Shown here one piece after another: positions 1 to 8,361 of a DNA stretch of 64,000 nt. Under the pieces are notes generated by a model. That model made no database searches. It was not told the origin of the DNA and worked only from the letters and a program-made list of their open reading frames with translations. The stretch lies in NCBI RefSeq assembly GCF_008042275.1, contig NZ_RDBK01000043.1, positions 1,366,548 to 1,430,547 of the forward strand, written 5' to 3'. The stretch comes from Streptomyces sp. OR43. GTDB taxonomy: Bacteria; Actinomycetota; Actinomycetes; Streptomycetales; Streptomycetaceae. The position numbers and the translations under genes were made by a program. Position 1 is the stretch's first letter. Each line of letters starts with the position of its first letter.

Positions 1-1
1 G

Positions 2-235
2 CGGTTGACCTTCTGCAAGGCCGGCGAAGCCACCCTGACTCAATGGATGGCGGACAACGCCCGAGTGTGCTGGATCGAGCAGGACGAGCCATGGGGCCTG
101 GAATCGAAGCTCATCTCCCAACTCGACCTACCCTTGAATCTTGACCAGAACCGCCAGAACGCGTTCCACGGTCGGCTGAAGGAACTGCGGGCCCAAGCGC
201 GTCAGCTGGCACGGGACTTGCCGATCAGCGCGTAG
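2..235 (+). CDS. C-terminal part of a GIY-YIG-like nuclease family protein (5' end outside window)
   Basis: The open frame enters from the left edge and ends at TAG 233-235, so only about 77 C-terminal residues are visible. The piece contains 'RVCWIEQDEPW', then 'LPLNLDQNRQNAFH' and a basic helical tail. I recall this combination from the C-terminus of actinobacterial GIY-YIG family proteins, where 'PLNL.QN..H.F' follows the nuclease core. The catalytic GIY and YIG strands would lie upstream, so function cannot be confirmed here. The family call rests on the tail alone. The apparent TTG at position 5 is very unlikely to be the true start. Confidence 0.55.
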   Translation, partial: RLTFCKAGEATLTQWMADNARVCWIEQDEPWGLESKLISQLDLPLNLDQNRQNAFHGRLKELRAQARQLARDLPISA

Positions 236-591
236 TGCGTCGGGCCGGGCCTGCGGGCAGAGTCTGGGCCGTCCCTGGGCCGCCCGAGGCCGCTCAACAG
301 TGGCCAATGACGACCAAGGACGACCACCAGGCGCATAGGCCCACCGGTCCTGAGCAGGGAAAATGCAGGTCACCGTGATCCCTGGCAAGAACCAGGGCAA
401 GAAGTAACAGCCCACGCGTCGAGCCCCCCGCCCGCGGATCAACCGCGAGCGGGGGGCTCTTCGCTGCCGCCGCCTGCGCCACCCGCTCGGTCCAGCAGGG
501 GCACGCGACGCGGCACTGCGCCTCCGCGTGTGACGGCGCTCACCCGGCGTCGTACCCTGTGGCGCATGTGGGGAGAGCGGGGAGAGCAGCC
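236..591. other. Intergenic stretch with a possible 14-codon ORF
   Basis: No gene of normal size fits here. A very short frame at 363-407 (ATG to TAA) reads MQVTVIPGKNQGKK, has a weak AGGGA upstream, and ends 13 bases before the strong hairpin at 421-459. It could be a small basic peptide or chance. Nothing else is recognisable. Confidence 0.3.
421..459 (+). terminator. Strong GC hairpin, probable terminator
   Basis: GAGCCCCCCGC (421-431) and GCGGGGGGCTC (449-459) form a perfect 11-bp stem with a 17-base loop, followed by TT. It lies downstream of the truncated first gene and the tiny ORF and upstream of the pair at 592-1079, so it probably isolates them. There is no long U tract, which is usual for Streptomyces. 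Confidence 0.6.
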
Positions 592-840
592 ATGAGTGAA
601 CCCCTGAAGACCTTTGTCGGCGGTGCCGAGGTCGAGGTGCCCAACAGCATCCCGGCCATCCGCGACGCCCTGCCCGAGGCGAGGCGCGAGGAGTTCGACC
701 GCGCCATCAACGAGGCCGGGGTGCACGAGATCCAGGCCGTGATGCGGCACTGGATGCTGGAGGCCGTCCCCGATCCGGAAGCCGAGCGGATCCTGGACCG
801 GCTGGCGCGGGACGAGGCCGAGAGGCGGAGCGTCGCTTGA
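592..840 (+). CDS. Small acidic protein, antitoxin-like partner of the next gene
   Basis: I chose ATG 592, preceded by a GGAGAG purine run, over an upstream GTG at 559. The 82-residue product is acidic and predicted largely helical, with motifs such as 'AIRDALPEARREEFDRAI' and a helix ending 'DEAERRSVA'. It overlaps the next gene by four bases, so the two are translationally coupled. An acidic helical small protein followed by a RelE-like protein in overlapping frames is the classic type II toxin-antitoxin layout. I recognise no named family, no DNA-binding domain is evident, and the antitoxin role is inferred from context. Confidence 0.6.
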   Translation: MSEPLKTFVGGAEVEVPNSIPAIRDALPEARREEFDRAINEAGVHEIQAVMRHWMLEAVPDPEAERILDRLARDEAERRSVA

Positions 841-1079
841 GCCTCAGGATCTCCTACGCGCCTCCCGCCGACGACACCCTGGCCAAGATGCGGGACGGCG
901 AGACCTTCCGGGACGAGATGGCGCGCACGCTGGGGCACGACCCGTACGGACACGGCTCGTCCGCCGTCAAGGGTGAGCACGATCGCCGTGAGGCGACGGT
1001 CGCCGGGGCGATCGTGCTCTACTACGTCTCCGGTTCGGTCCTGACCGTCACCGTGGTGCGGCTCGTCCCGCTTCCGTAG
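837..1079 (+). CDS. RelE-like small protein, putative toxin
   Basis: The likely start is TTG 837, overlapping the previous stop. The 80-residue protein has an N-terminal helix ('DTLAKMRDGETFRDEMARTLG'), a central charged segment ('EHDRREATV'), and strands ending 'IVLYYVSGSVLTVTVVRLV'. This helix-then-beta-sheet order and the closing strands resemble RelE/ParE-type ribonuclease or gyrase-inhibitor folds, but with an unusually short basic patch. In such families the toxin cleaves mRNA or blocks gyrase until bound by its partner. Target and activity are not visible. It could instead be a harmless small domain of unknown function. Confidence 0.5.
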   Translation: MSLRISYAPPADDTLAKMRDGETFRDEMARTLGHDPYGHGSSAVKGEHDRREATVAGAIVLYYVSGSVLTVTVVRLVPLP

Positions 1080-1115
1080 GACGGCCCGCCCCGCGGACCG
1101 CGATCTGACCCCTGA

Positions 1116-1913
1116 TCAGGCGAGCTTGGCGGCCTGGGCGTCGATGACGGCGGTCGGCAGGTCGAAGTCGCCACCCTCGGCAGCCGCGCCCAGGTTGAGC
1201 GAGGTCAACGAGGCGAGCGTGGTGCCCTGGCGGAGCTGGATGAGCTTCATGGCGTACTTCTCGCCCTCACCCTCGACCGTGACCGTCCAGGCGACCGCTT
1301 CCTCGCCGCCCTTGACCGGCACCTCCGTGATCTTGGTGACCTTCTGCTTCGCTCCGGCGGCGGTGAGGGTGAAGCCGGAGGCGCACTCGGTCGCGGCAGT
1401 GCGCAGACCGGCCAGCGCCTCGTCGGCGCCCTTGCCGTCGTACGTGGCGAGCGTGGTGAGCGTCGTCGTGACGTTCATCATCGCCTCGAGCATCTTCGCC
1501 GGGTCCTCGTTCGCCTTCGGGTCGTCGCTCTTCTTCGGCACACGGGCCACCTTCCGCTGCGTGGACGCGGCGGGCTTTCCGGCCTTGGCGCCCATCAGGG
1601 CATCGGCGAACGCGTCGCAGGCGGCCTTGTCGACCGTGACGGCGTCGCCTTCGATGGCGTCGGCGGGAGTGCCCTTGGAGATCTTGTGGTCCTTGACGTC
1701 GCCTTCGGCCAGCGAGACCTTCTCCAACTCGGCCGCGGTCAGCGCCTTCGCGTGGGAGTCCGCCCCCTTGTCCGCCGGCTCGGCGGAGGCGGAGCCGGCC
1801 GCCTTGCCGTTGTCCTTGGCCGCGTCCCCGTCCGAACCGCAGGCCGCGGTGAGCAGGGCCAGGGACATCACGGTGGCGGCAACGGCGGTACGGCGTATGG
1901 CAGTGGGTCGCAT
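1116..1913 (-). CDS. Secreted lipoprotein of unknown function
   Basis: The start is ATG 1913, with a GAAGGACGGG Shine-Dalgarno stretch, rather than the frame's upstream GTG. The 265-residue product begins with arginines, a hydrophobic segment, and the lipobox L-T-A-A-C, so it should be exported and lipid-anchored on the outer face of the membrane. An Ala/Lys/Asp-rich linker follows, then a mixed alpha/beta domain with 'VTVDKAACDAFADAL' and later 'ECASGFTLTAAGAKQKVTKI'. Two cysteines in the mature domain may pair. I recall similar lipoproteins in Streptomyces without known function. The frame ends 36 bases after the toxin-like gene on the other strand. Confidence 0.75.
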   Translation of the reverse strand: MRPTAIRRTAVAATVMSLALLTAACGSDGDAAKDNGKAAGSASAEPADKGADSHAKALTAAELEKVSLAEGDVKDHKISKGTPADAIEGDAVTVDKAACDAFADALMGAKAGKPAASTQRKVARVPKKSDDPKANEDPAKMLEAMMNVTTTLTTLATYDGKGADEALAGLRTAATECASGFTLTAAGAKQKVTKITEVPVKGGEEAVAWTVTVEGEGEKYAMKLIQLRQGTTLASLTSLNLGAAAEGGDFDLPTAVIDAQAAKLA

Positions 1914-2159
1914 GGCCCGTCCTTCGGTCTCAAGGTGTTTCGCCCGCACGAGAGCGGCCGTCGCCGGGTTCGGCGCGGCGGTGAGGAATCGTGGAGGTTT
2001 GCCAACTCTATGAGCACGCTGTGGTTTGGCAATGCGTCAACGCGGGCATCGCCCGTGATCGTGACGACGTCGTGATCACCTCGTGAAGGCCCTGGACCGG
2101 GCATTTGCCACAGATGGCAGCAACACGTCGCGGGGTGACCGCTCGAAGGGGGTCCGCTG

Positions 2160-3167
2160 ATGTTGCCCGACACCGTCCTGAGCACCGTGCTGGGTTCCGT
2201 GGGCGTGCCGCCGGAACTGGTCGCCTCGTGCGATCCGCTGGCGGGAGGTACGTACAACGCGGTCACCCGTGTCGGTCTCGCCGACGGCCGGCGGTGGGTG
2301 GTCAAGACGCCTCCGCCGGGCGGGAGTCATCTCGCGTACGAGCGCGATCTGTTGGTCAACGAGGTGACGTTCTACACCGCGGCGGCCGGCCTCGCCGAGG
2401 AGACCGCCGTCCCCGCCGTCGTGCGCAGCGGCCTCGACCCGGCCGCGCCCGGGGGCGCGTACGTGATCATGACGGAGCGTCCGGGGCGGCCCTGGCACGA
2501 GCTCGGCGGCGCTCTGGGCGACGCCGAGGGGCGGCGGCTGCGTGTGGAGCTCGGGCGGATCGTCGGCCGGCTGCACTCCGTGCCGGGGCCGGGCGGTTTC
2601 GGCTACCCGTCCGCGGCGCTGGGCCCGTTGGCCCCCACCTGGCGCGGCGCCTTCACGGCGATGACCGGCGCCGTGCTGGCGGACGCGGAGCGGTACGGGG
2701 CGCGGCTGCCGCGGACGCCTTCGGTCATCCGCCGCCGGCTCGACGCCGCTTCGTCCGTCCTGGACGACGTCGCCCGGCCCGCCCTGGTCCACTTCGACCT
2801 GTGGCAGGGCAACATCCTGGTCGCCGGGGAGCCGGGCGCGCGGCGGATCGGCGGGATCATCGACGGGGAGCGGATGTTCTGGGGCGACCCGGCCGCCGAC
2901 TTCGTGTCGCTCGCCCTGTTGGGGGACATCGAGGAGGACGAGGACTTCCTGACCGGGTACGGGCAGTCGGCGCCCGGCGGTCCGGTGGGGTTCGACGGTT
3001 CCCTGCGGACGCGGATCGCGCTGTACCGCGCGTACCTCTACCTGATCATGCTGGTGGAGACCGTGCCCCGGAAGACCTCCGGGGAACAGTGGGAGTGGAC
3101 GTGGAACGAGGTCGCGCCGCGGCTCGAAGCGGCGCTCGACGACATCGGGCCGGCGCCGCGGGCGTGA
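2160..3167 (+). CDS. Phosphotransferase of the aminoglycoside/fructosamine kinase superfamily
   Basis: This 335-residue protein has the kinase fold of APH/choline kinase/fructosamine-3-kinase enzymes. An N-lobe contains 'RWVVKTPPPGG' with a candidate ATP-binding Lys. The Brenner motif 'LVHFDLWQGNILV' supplies the catalytic Asp and metal-binding Asn/Gln, and 'GGIIDGERMFWGDPAADFVSLAL' supplies the second metal Asp in an IDGE variant of IDWE. The variant and the length are closer to fructosamine kinase-like house-keeping proteins than to resistance enzymes, so I would not call it an antibiotic resistance gene. It is monocistronic and convergent with the next gene. The substrate is unknown. Confidence 0.8.
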   Translation: MLPDTVLSTVLGSVGVPPELVASCDPLAGGTYNAVTRVGLADGRRWVVKTPPPGGSHLAYERDLLVNEVTFYTAAAGLAEETAVPAVVRSGLDPAAPGGAYVIMTERPGRPWHELGGALGDAEGRRLRVELGRIVGRLHSVPGPGGFGYPSAALGPLAPTWRGAFTAMTGAVLADAERYGARLPRTPSVIRRRLDAASSVLDDVARPALVHFDLWQGNILVAGEPGARRIGGIIDGERMFWGDPAADFVSLALLGDIEEDEDFLTGYGQSAPGGPVGFDGSLRTRIALYRAYLYLIMLVETVPRKTSGEQWEWTWNEVAPRLEAALDDIGPAPRA

Positions 3168-3195
3168 GGGCGGCCGCAGCGCCGGCGCTCGTCCC

Positions 3196-4950
3196 TCAGC
3201 GCCCCAACGCGCGTTGGGCGTCGTGGAGGTTGGCCGGACGGACGGTCTCCGGGGTGCCGTACGCCTCCAGGCGGGTGTGCAGGTCGCCGGCGAAGTCGGG
3301 GACGTCGATCTGGTCGAACTCCGTCACCTCGCTCACCCCCGCCGTCGCGCTGTACGGGGCGAGGCCGTCGATCCGCATCAGGCCGGCCCGGCCGTTGGTG
3401 ACGCGGATGTTCCAGTGCGTGAAGCGGGCGCCGAACAGCGGTCCGGCGCTCGCGTCGCCGCCGTGGCGCCCGTTGTTGTTCACGGTGATGTCGGTGCGGA
3501 CGTTGGCGAACGGCATGCCCCGGTGCGAGTCGAAGGTGCCCATCTCCATCACGCCGCGCGACCACACGTTGTGGCTGGACAGGCCCTCGACGTTGATGCC
3601 GTGCAGCTGGGTCCCGGGGGGCGCCGGGACGGTGCGCTGCTCGATGGTGAAGTCCTCGATCAGGTTGTCGTGGCTGCCTTCACGGCAGTAGTACGGGTGG
3701 TGCGAGCCGCGCCCCGCGACCTTCGTGCGGCGCAGGGTGCAGGCGGAGGCGCCGATGAGGCCGAAGCCGTTGTCGACGTGGCGGACGGTGATGTCGTCGG
3801 CCCAGCAGTCGTACGCGCACTGGAACGCGACGCCGTTGTACCCCTTGTCGAGCAGGTGCGGCGACTGCGGGGTCTCGACCGCTTCGAGGGTGAGGCCTTC
3901 GACGCCGGAGCCGGTGAGCGGGGTGGCGAGGGTGGTGAGGCGCGGGTCCCACTCGGGGCGGACGTCGAGCGGGAGCGGCCGCTCCAGGGTGACCCGGCGG
4001 CCGTGCACGGCGGTGATGCGGACCGGCCACTCGTAGGGGACGTAGGAGGTCAGCTTGGTCTTGTCGTCCCAGTAGTACGCCTCCGGCCCGGCCCCGCCGC
4101 CCGCCATGTGCTCCAGGAGCGTGTGGGCGGAGTCGTCGGCGAGGCGGAGCAGGACGAGTGCGCCGCGCTTCAGCTTCCGGGGGTCGTCGACGGTGATCGT
4201 GCGGTCGCCGAGGCGGGCGGGGGCGACGGTGGTCAGGGTCCGCCACTCGTCCCGCTGGTTGCCGGTCCAGCCTTCGAAGGGCCAGGCCTTCGCCTTGATG
4301 GCGTCGGTGAGCGAGGCCCAACGGGCTTCCGGGCAGAACCAGATGAGGCCGCCGGCCCAGGACCAGCTGGACTTGTCGCCGCCGTAGCGGCTGCCGTACG
4401 CGCCGATGAGCTCGGTGAGGTTCTTCGTGGCGATGAGCGTGGTGCGGCCGCTGCCCGCGCCGCGTACCACGACGTTGCTGTGGCCGATGCGGATGATGTC
4501 GTCGACGCGGTACGTGCCCGCGGGGACGATCACCGTGCCGCCGCCGCGCTCTCCGGCGGCGGCGATGGCTCGGTTGATCGCGGGGGCGGCGTCGGCGGAG
4601 TTGTCGGGCCGGGCGCCGTAGTGCAGGACGTCGGCGGTGAAGCCGTGGCCGGTACGGGGGCGGGGCAGGGCGGAGCCGCCGCGGTAGCCGGCCCGGCCGA
4701 TGAACGGGATCTGCGGGTGGGTGAAGGGCGCTGCGGCGAACTCCCGCCAGAGCGGGGACGGCTGTGACCGTCCGCCGGCCACGGCGCCTGTGCCACCGCT
4801 CGTGGGGAAGGCCGGGGCGCCTGTGCCACCACTCGCGGCGGAGGCCGTCCCGCCGCCGAGCGTTCCCGTTGCCGCGGCCGCGGCGACGGCCACCGCGCTG
4901 CCGAGCAGTCCACGCCTGCTGAAGTCCCTCTGCGTCGCCTGGGGCGCCAT
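3196..4950 (-). CDS. Tat-exported right-handed beta-helix protein (pectate lyase superfamily / GH28-related)
   Basis: The 584-residue protein starts with a twin-arginine signal ('FSRRGLLGSAVAVAAAAATG') and an Ala cleavage region, then a Gly/Ala/Thr linker. The mature part has the hallmark 'YGARPDNSADAAPAINRAIAAA' of the pectate-lyase-superfamily N-terminal strand, then 'GGGTVIVPAGTYRVDDIIRIGHSNVVVRGAG', typical for polysaccharide-degrading beta-helix proteins. Later repeats hold 'NNNGRHGGDASAGPLFGARFTHWNIRVTNG'. It probably acts on an extracellular glycan, but the substrate cannot be read. Two short runs of 'GTGAPAFPTSGGTGAV' type in the linker are internal repeats. It is convergent with the kinase gene upstream. 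Confidence 0.8.
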   Translation of the reverse strand: MAPQATQRDFSRRGLLGSAVAVAAAAATGTLGGGTASAASGGTGAPAFPTSGGTGAVAGGRSQPSPLWREFAAAPFTHPQIPFIGRAGYRGGSALPRPRTGHGFTADVLHYGARPDNSADAAPAINRAIAAAGERGGGTVIVPAGTYRVDDIIRIGHSNVVVRGAGSGRTTLIATKNLTELIGAYGSRYGGDKSSWSWAGGLIWFCPEARWASLTDAIKAKAWPFEGWTGNQRDEWRTLTTVAPARLGDRTITVDDPRKLKRGALVLLRLADDSAHTLLEHMAGGGAGPEAYYWDDKTKLTSYVPYEWPVRITAVHGRRVTLERPLPLDVRPEWDPRLTTLATPLTGSGVEGLTLEAVETPQSPHLLDKGYNGVAFQCAYDCWADDITVRHVDNGFGLIGASACTLRRTKVAGRGSHHPYYCREGSHDNLIEDFTIEQRTVPAPPGTQLHGINVEGLSSHNVWSRGVMEMGTFDSHRGMPFANVRTDITVNNNGRHGGDASAGPLFGARFTHWNIRVTNGRAGLMRIDGLAPYSATAGVSEVTEFDQIDVPDFAGDLHTRLEAYGTPETVRPANLHDAQRALGR

Positions 4951-5116
4951 GAGCCGGCCCGCCTTCCATGATTTTCACGGATGTGAACGCTGTTCATATC
5001 TGCGTCGGCGGTGAGCATGCCACGAGCCCCGGGCGCAGCGAAAGGGCCGTGCACGGGGGAATCCTCAGCCAGCGAGCCGGGGAAAACTCAGGCAGCCGAT
5101 CGGTCAGCGGCAGGCG

Positions 5117-5644
5117 TCAGTTGACGGGGCGCTGGGTCAGGTGGGTGAACGCTTCCAGGTTGCGCGTGGACTCGCCGCGCGACACCCGCCACGCGTACTC
5201 CTTGCGGATCGCGCTCGCGAAACCGAGTTCGAGCAGGGGGTTGAAGGCGCCGTCGGCCGCCTCCAGTACGACGCCGAGCAGCCGGTCCAGCTCCCCCGGC
5301 GTCACCACGGACAGCGGCAGCTTGCCGACGAGGTAGATGTCCCCGAGCGAGTCGACCGCGTAACTCACGCCGAACAGCCGGAGGTTGCGCTCCAGCAGCC
5401 AGCGGTGCACCGCCGCGTCGTTCTCGTCGGGGTGCCGGATGACGAAGGCGTTGAGGGACAGCGCGTGCGTGCCGACGATCAGCGAGCAGGTGGTGGCGAG
5501 CTTGCGGGTGCCGGGCAGCTGGACGACGTAATGGCCGGGCGCGGGGCTCTCGTAGTCGAGCCCGGCATCCTTCAGCGTCGCCTCGATGACCTGGGCGACC
5601 TGTGTGACCTGCGGCGTCGCCGCTTCCTCGGGTACGTCAGCCAT
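5117..5644 (-). CDS. YbjN-domain protein
   Basis: The 175-residue protein starts at ATG 5644 with no strong ribosome site. Its core ('VIEATLKDAGLDYESPAPGHYVVQLPGTRKL', then 'DAAVHRWLLERNLRLFGVSYAVDSLGDIYLVGKLPL') is the alpha/beta fold of YbjN proteins, related to type III secretion chaperones. Actinobacterial members lie directly downstream of mshA, as here (54 bases after the mshA stop, same strand). The mycobacterial neighbour Rv0487 is, as I recall it, the same gene. Its function is unknown; the conserved position suggests a link to mycothiol metabolism or simply shared transcription. Confidence 0.8.
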   Translation of the reverse strand: MADVPEEAATPQVTQVAQVIEATLKDAGLDYESPAPGHYVVQLPGTRKLATTCSLIVGTHALSLNAFVIRHPDENDAAVHRWLLERNLRLFGVSYAVDSLGDIYLVGKLPLSVVTPGELDRLLGVVLEAADGAFNPLLELGFASAIRKEYAWRVSRGESTRNLEAFTHLTQRPVN

Positions 5645-5698
5645 GGAGCGAGCGTACGTCAGGCACCGGGTGCCCGTCCGGCGGGAACCCCGCCGGCC

Positions 5699-7063
5699 TC
5701 ATCCGTGGTGCGCGCGGACCCGGCGGCGGTGGTCCTGCACCGCGCCGGTGTACACGTCCGCGGTCGCCGCCGCCGCCGTGTCCCAGCCGAAGCGCTGCGC
5801 GTGCGCGGCGGCCTCGCCGCCCATCCGGTCGACGAGCCCGGGCGAGGCCGCGAAGCGCTGGAGCACCGCCGCGTACGCCTCCGGGTCGTGCCCGGGGATC
5901 AGGAAGCCGCTGACCCCGTCCCGTACCGCCACGGGCAGCCCGCCCACAGCCGCCGCGACGACCGGGGTGCCGGCTGCCTGGGCCTCTATGGCGACCAGGC
6001 CGAAGGACTCGCTGTACGAGGGCATGACCAGCACGGACGCGGCCCGGAACCAGTCGGCGAGCTGGTCCTGCCCGACCGGCGGGTGGAACCGCACGACGTC
6101 CGCGATGCCGAGACGGGCCGCCAGCTTCTGCAACCCCTCCGGCTTGGCGAGCCCGCTGCCGCTGGGGCCGCCGACGACCGGCACGACGATGCGCGCACGC
6201 AGCGACGGGTCCCGGTCCAGCAGCGCGGCGACCGCGCGCAGCAGCACGTCCGGGGCCTTCAGCGGCTGGATGCGGCCCGCGAAGAGCGGGATCAGGGCAT
6301 CCTGCGGCAGACCGAGGCGCGCACGGGCCGCGGCACGGCCGTCCGCGGGGCGGAAGCGGTCCAGGTTGACACCGGGGTGGACGACGGCGACGGCGCCCGG
6401 ATCGGCGTCGTAGAAGCGGACGAGCTCGTCCGCCTCCTCGGCGGTGTTCGCGATCAGCCGGTCGGAGGCGTGCACGATCTGGGTCTCGCCGATGACGCGG
6501 GCGGCGGGCTCGGGGGTGTCGCCCTCGGCGAGCGCGGCGTTCTTGACCTTGGCCATGGTGTGCATGGCGTGGACGAGCGGGACGCCCCAGCGCTGCGCGG
6601 CGAGCCAGCCGACCTGGCCGGACAGCCAGTAGTGGGAGTGCACCAGGTCGTAGTAGCCGGGGCGCTGACCGGCCCACGCCTGCATCACGCCGTGCGTGAA
6701 GGCACAGAGCTGAGCGGGCAGCTCCTCCTTGGCCAGACCCTCGTACGGGCCCGCGTCGACGTGCCGGACCAGGACGCCCGGCGCCATTTCGACGGCCGGC
6801 GGCAGGGCGCCGGTGGTGGAGCGCGTGAAGATCTCGACCTCGATGTTGATCGCGGCCAGGCGCTTGGCGAGCTCCACGATGTACACGTTCATACCGCCCG
6901 CGTCGCCCGTACCCGGCTGGTGCAGCGGCGAGGTGTGCACGGAGAGCATCGCGATCCGGCGCGGCCTGCGATGGCCGCCGGGGAAGGAACCGGTGAGGCC
7001 TGCGGGGAACCTGAGACGCGGCGCGACACGGCTGCTGCCGAGCCGGGAGACGTACTGACTCAC
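5699..7063 (-). CDS. mshA: D-inositol-3-phosphate glycosyltransferase, first step of mycothiol synthesis
   Basis: MshA transfers GlcNAc from UDP-GlcNAc to 1D-myo-inositol 3-phosphate, starting the pathway to mycothiol, the thiol buffer of actinobacteria. The family signatures are present: '[25 protein letters not shown]' near the N-terminus binds the donor and inositol phosphate, 'VNLDRFRP' and '[17 protein letters not shown]' mark the GT-B linker, and '[23 protein letters not shown]' is the E-x7-E nucleotide-sugar motif of family GT4. The start is GTG 7063, eight bases after GAGGAGG; the reading frame runs further upstream but that part does not look coding. It is followed by the ybjN-like gene. 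Confidence 0.95.
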   Translation of the reverse strand: MSQYVSRLGSSRVAPRLRFPAGLTGSFPGGHRRPRRIAMLSVHTSPLHQPGTGDAGGMNVYIVELAKRLAAINIEVEIFTRSTTGALPPAVEMAPGVLVRHVDAGPYEGLAKEELPAQLCAFTHGVMQAWAGQRPGYYDLVHSHYWLSGQVGWLAAQRWGVPLVHAMHTMAKVKNAALAEGDTPEPAARVIGETQIVHASDRLIANTAEEADELVRFYDADPGAVAVVHPGVNLDRFRPADGRAAARARLGLPQDALIPLFAGRIQPLKAPDVLLRAVAALLDRDPSLRARIVVPVVGGPSGSGLAKPEGLQKLAARLGIADVVRFHPPVGQDQLADWFRAASVLVMPSYSESFGLVAIEAQAAGTPVVAAAVGGLPVAVRDGVSGFLIPGHDPEAYAAVLQRFAASPGLVDRMGGEAAAHAQRFGWDTAAAATADVYTGAVQDHRRRVRAHHG

Positions 7064-7284
7064 GTCGTCCGGTCCTCCTCGCTCAGGGCACTGGTACCGA
7101 CTTTGTTCACGGCATGGCACGGAAGGGACGCACAGCCTCTTTCCGAAGGCGCACGGACCCTTTCGGAAGGCTGGAACAGCGGAACGACTCCTTTCATTTC
7201 CGCTTTGCCAAATCATTACGGTATGGCTCCGGCGCGTCGCGGTGCACGGCCGCCGGGTCCGGGCGAGTGGTTACGCTCTGTGTC

Positions 7285-8061
7285 ATGCGCCCGATCGGCA
7301 CCGCCACCCGCGGGACCACCAACCCGAACCGGCTGCGCCGCATGGACCGCTGGATCGCCGCCACGCACGGCCCCGCCCTGCGCCGCGCCGACGCCCCCGT
7401 GGCGGTCGACCTCGGGTACGGCGCCGCGCCCTGGACCGCCGTCGAGCTGCTGGAGCGCCTGCGCACCGCCGAGCCCCGTACCCGCGTGGTCGGCATCGAG
7501 ATCTCCCCGGAGCGCGTCGAGGCGGCGCGGCCGTACGAGCGCGAGGGCCTCACCTTCCGGCACGGCGGCTTCGAGATCCCCCTGCCGGAGCGGCCCGCGC
7601 TGATCCGGGCGGCGAACGTGCTGCGCCAGTACGACGAGGCCGAGGTCGCCGCCGTCTGGCAGCGGCTGTGCGGCCGGCTCGCGCCGGGCGGACTGCTGGT
7701 GGAGGGCACCTGCGACGAGATCGGGCGCCGCCACGTCTGGGTGGCGCTGGGCCCCGAGGGCCCCCGCACGGTCACGTTCGCGACCCGGCTCGGCTCCCTC
7801 GGCCGCCCGTCCGACCTCGCGGAGCGGCTGCCCAAGGCGCTGATCCACCGCAATGTGCCGGGCGAGCCCGTCCACGCCTTCCTCCGCGACTTCGACCGGG
7901 CCTGGGCGGCGGCCGCGCCGTACGCCTCGCTGGGCGCCCGGCAGCGCTGGATCACGGCCGTGCGGGCCCTGTCCGGCGCGTGGCCGCTGACGGACAACGT
8001 ACGGCGTTGGCGCCAGGGCGAAGTGACGGTGAAATGGGCGGCGCTCCAACCCGAGCGGTAG
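7285..8061 (+). CDS. SAM-dependent class I methyltransferase
   Basis: The 258-residue product carries motif I 'VAVDLGYGAAPWTAVELL', then 'TRVVGIEISPERVEAARP' for the ribose-binding acidic strand, and 'ALIRAANVLRQYDEAEV' for motif IV. It therefore has the Rossmann methyltransferase core, with the usual first Gly-rich loop altered to GYGAAP. The acceptor is unknown. I chose ATG 7285; an in-frame GTG lies just upstream. The gene is divergent from mshA across 221 bases, and I recall homologues in this position in other streptomycetes. Confidence 0.75.
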   Translation: MRPIGTATRGTTNPNRLRRMDRWIAATHGPALRRADAPVAVDLGYGAAPWTAVELLERLRTAEPRTRVVGIEISPERVEAARPYEREGLTFRHGGFEIPLPERPALIRAANVLRQYDEAEVAAVWQRLCGRLAPGGLLVEGTCDEIGRRHVWVALGPEGPRTVTFATRLGSLGRPSDLAERLPKALIHRNVPGEPVHAFLRDFDRAWAAAAPYASLGARQRWITAVRALSGAWPLTDNVRRWRQGEVTVKWAALQPER

Positions 8062-8289
8062 CCCAACACGCGGAGAACAGAGTGAACTCTCCCGGCACCG
8101 GGAACGTCGGGACGGCATCGTTCGTCCCAGAACAGGGGGCCTGATCCACACGGGCGGACACCGGGGGCCGGGGAGGGCCAAGGGTGTTCGCGAGCTGCGG
8201 AGATGTGTCTGCCTCTGTTGCTTTTCGGTAGGGCATGGCACGATCTCGTCGGCACCGTAAGTTACTGACGGTAAATCAGATCTCCATCG

Positions 8290-8336
8290 GTGTCCGTGCC
8301 CGTGTCCGTGTGTCCATATCCGTATCCGTACCCGTA
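8290..8336 (+). repeat. CCGTRY hexanucleotide repeat in the leader of the NlpC/P60 gene
   Basis: The region reads as about seven imperfect hexamers of the type CCGTGT, CCGTGC, CCGTAT and CCGTAC in a row, ending 25 bases before the GTG start of the cell-wall hydrolase. It is not translated in a recognisable frame. It may affect mRNA structure or be a slippage-prone simple repeat. Confidence 0.6.
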
Positions 8337-8361
8337 GGGATCCGCTCGGAGGGGGAGCTTC

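Noticed and set aside
2160..3167. Aminoglycoside resistance gene
   Set aside because: The kinase has the APH fold but an IDGE variant and closest resemblance to fructosamine/house-keeping kinases; nothing points to antibiotics.
8144..8361. c-di-AMP (ydaO) riboswitch upstream of the NlpC/P60 gene
   Set aside because: Streptomyces cell-wall hydrolase genes can carry one, but I could not find its conserved pairing segments here; only a hexamer repeat and GC-rich sequence are visible. A covariance search would decide.
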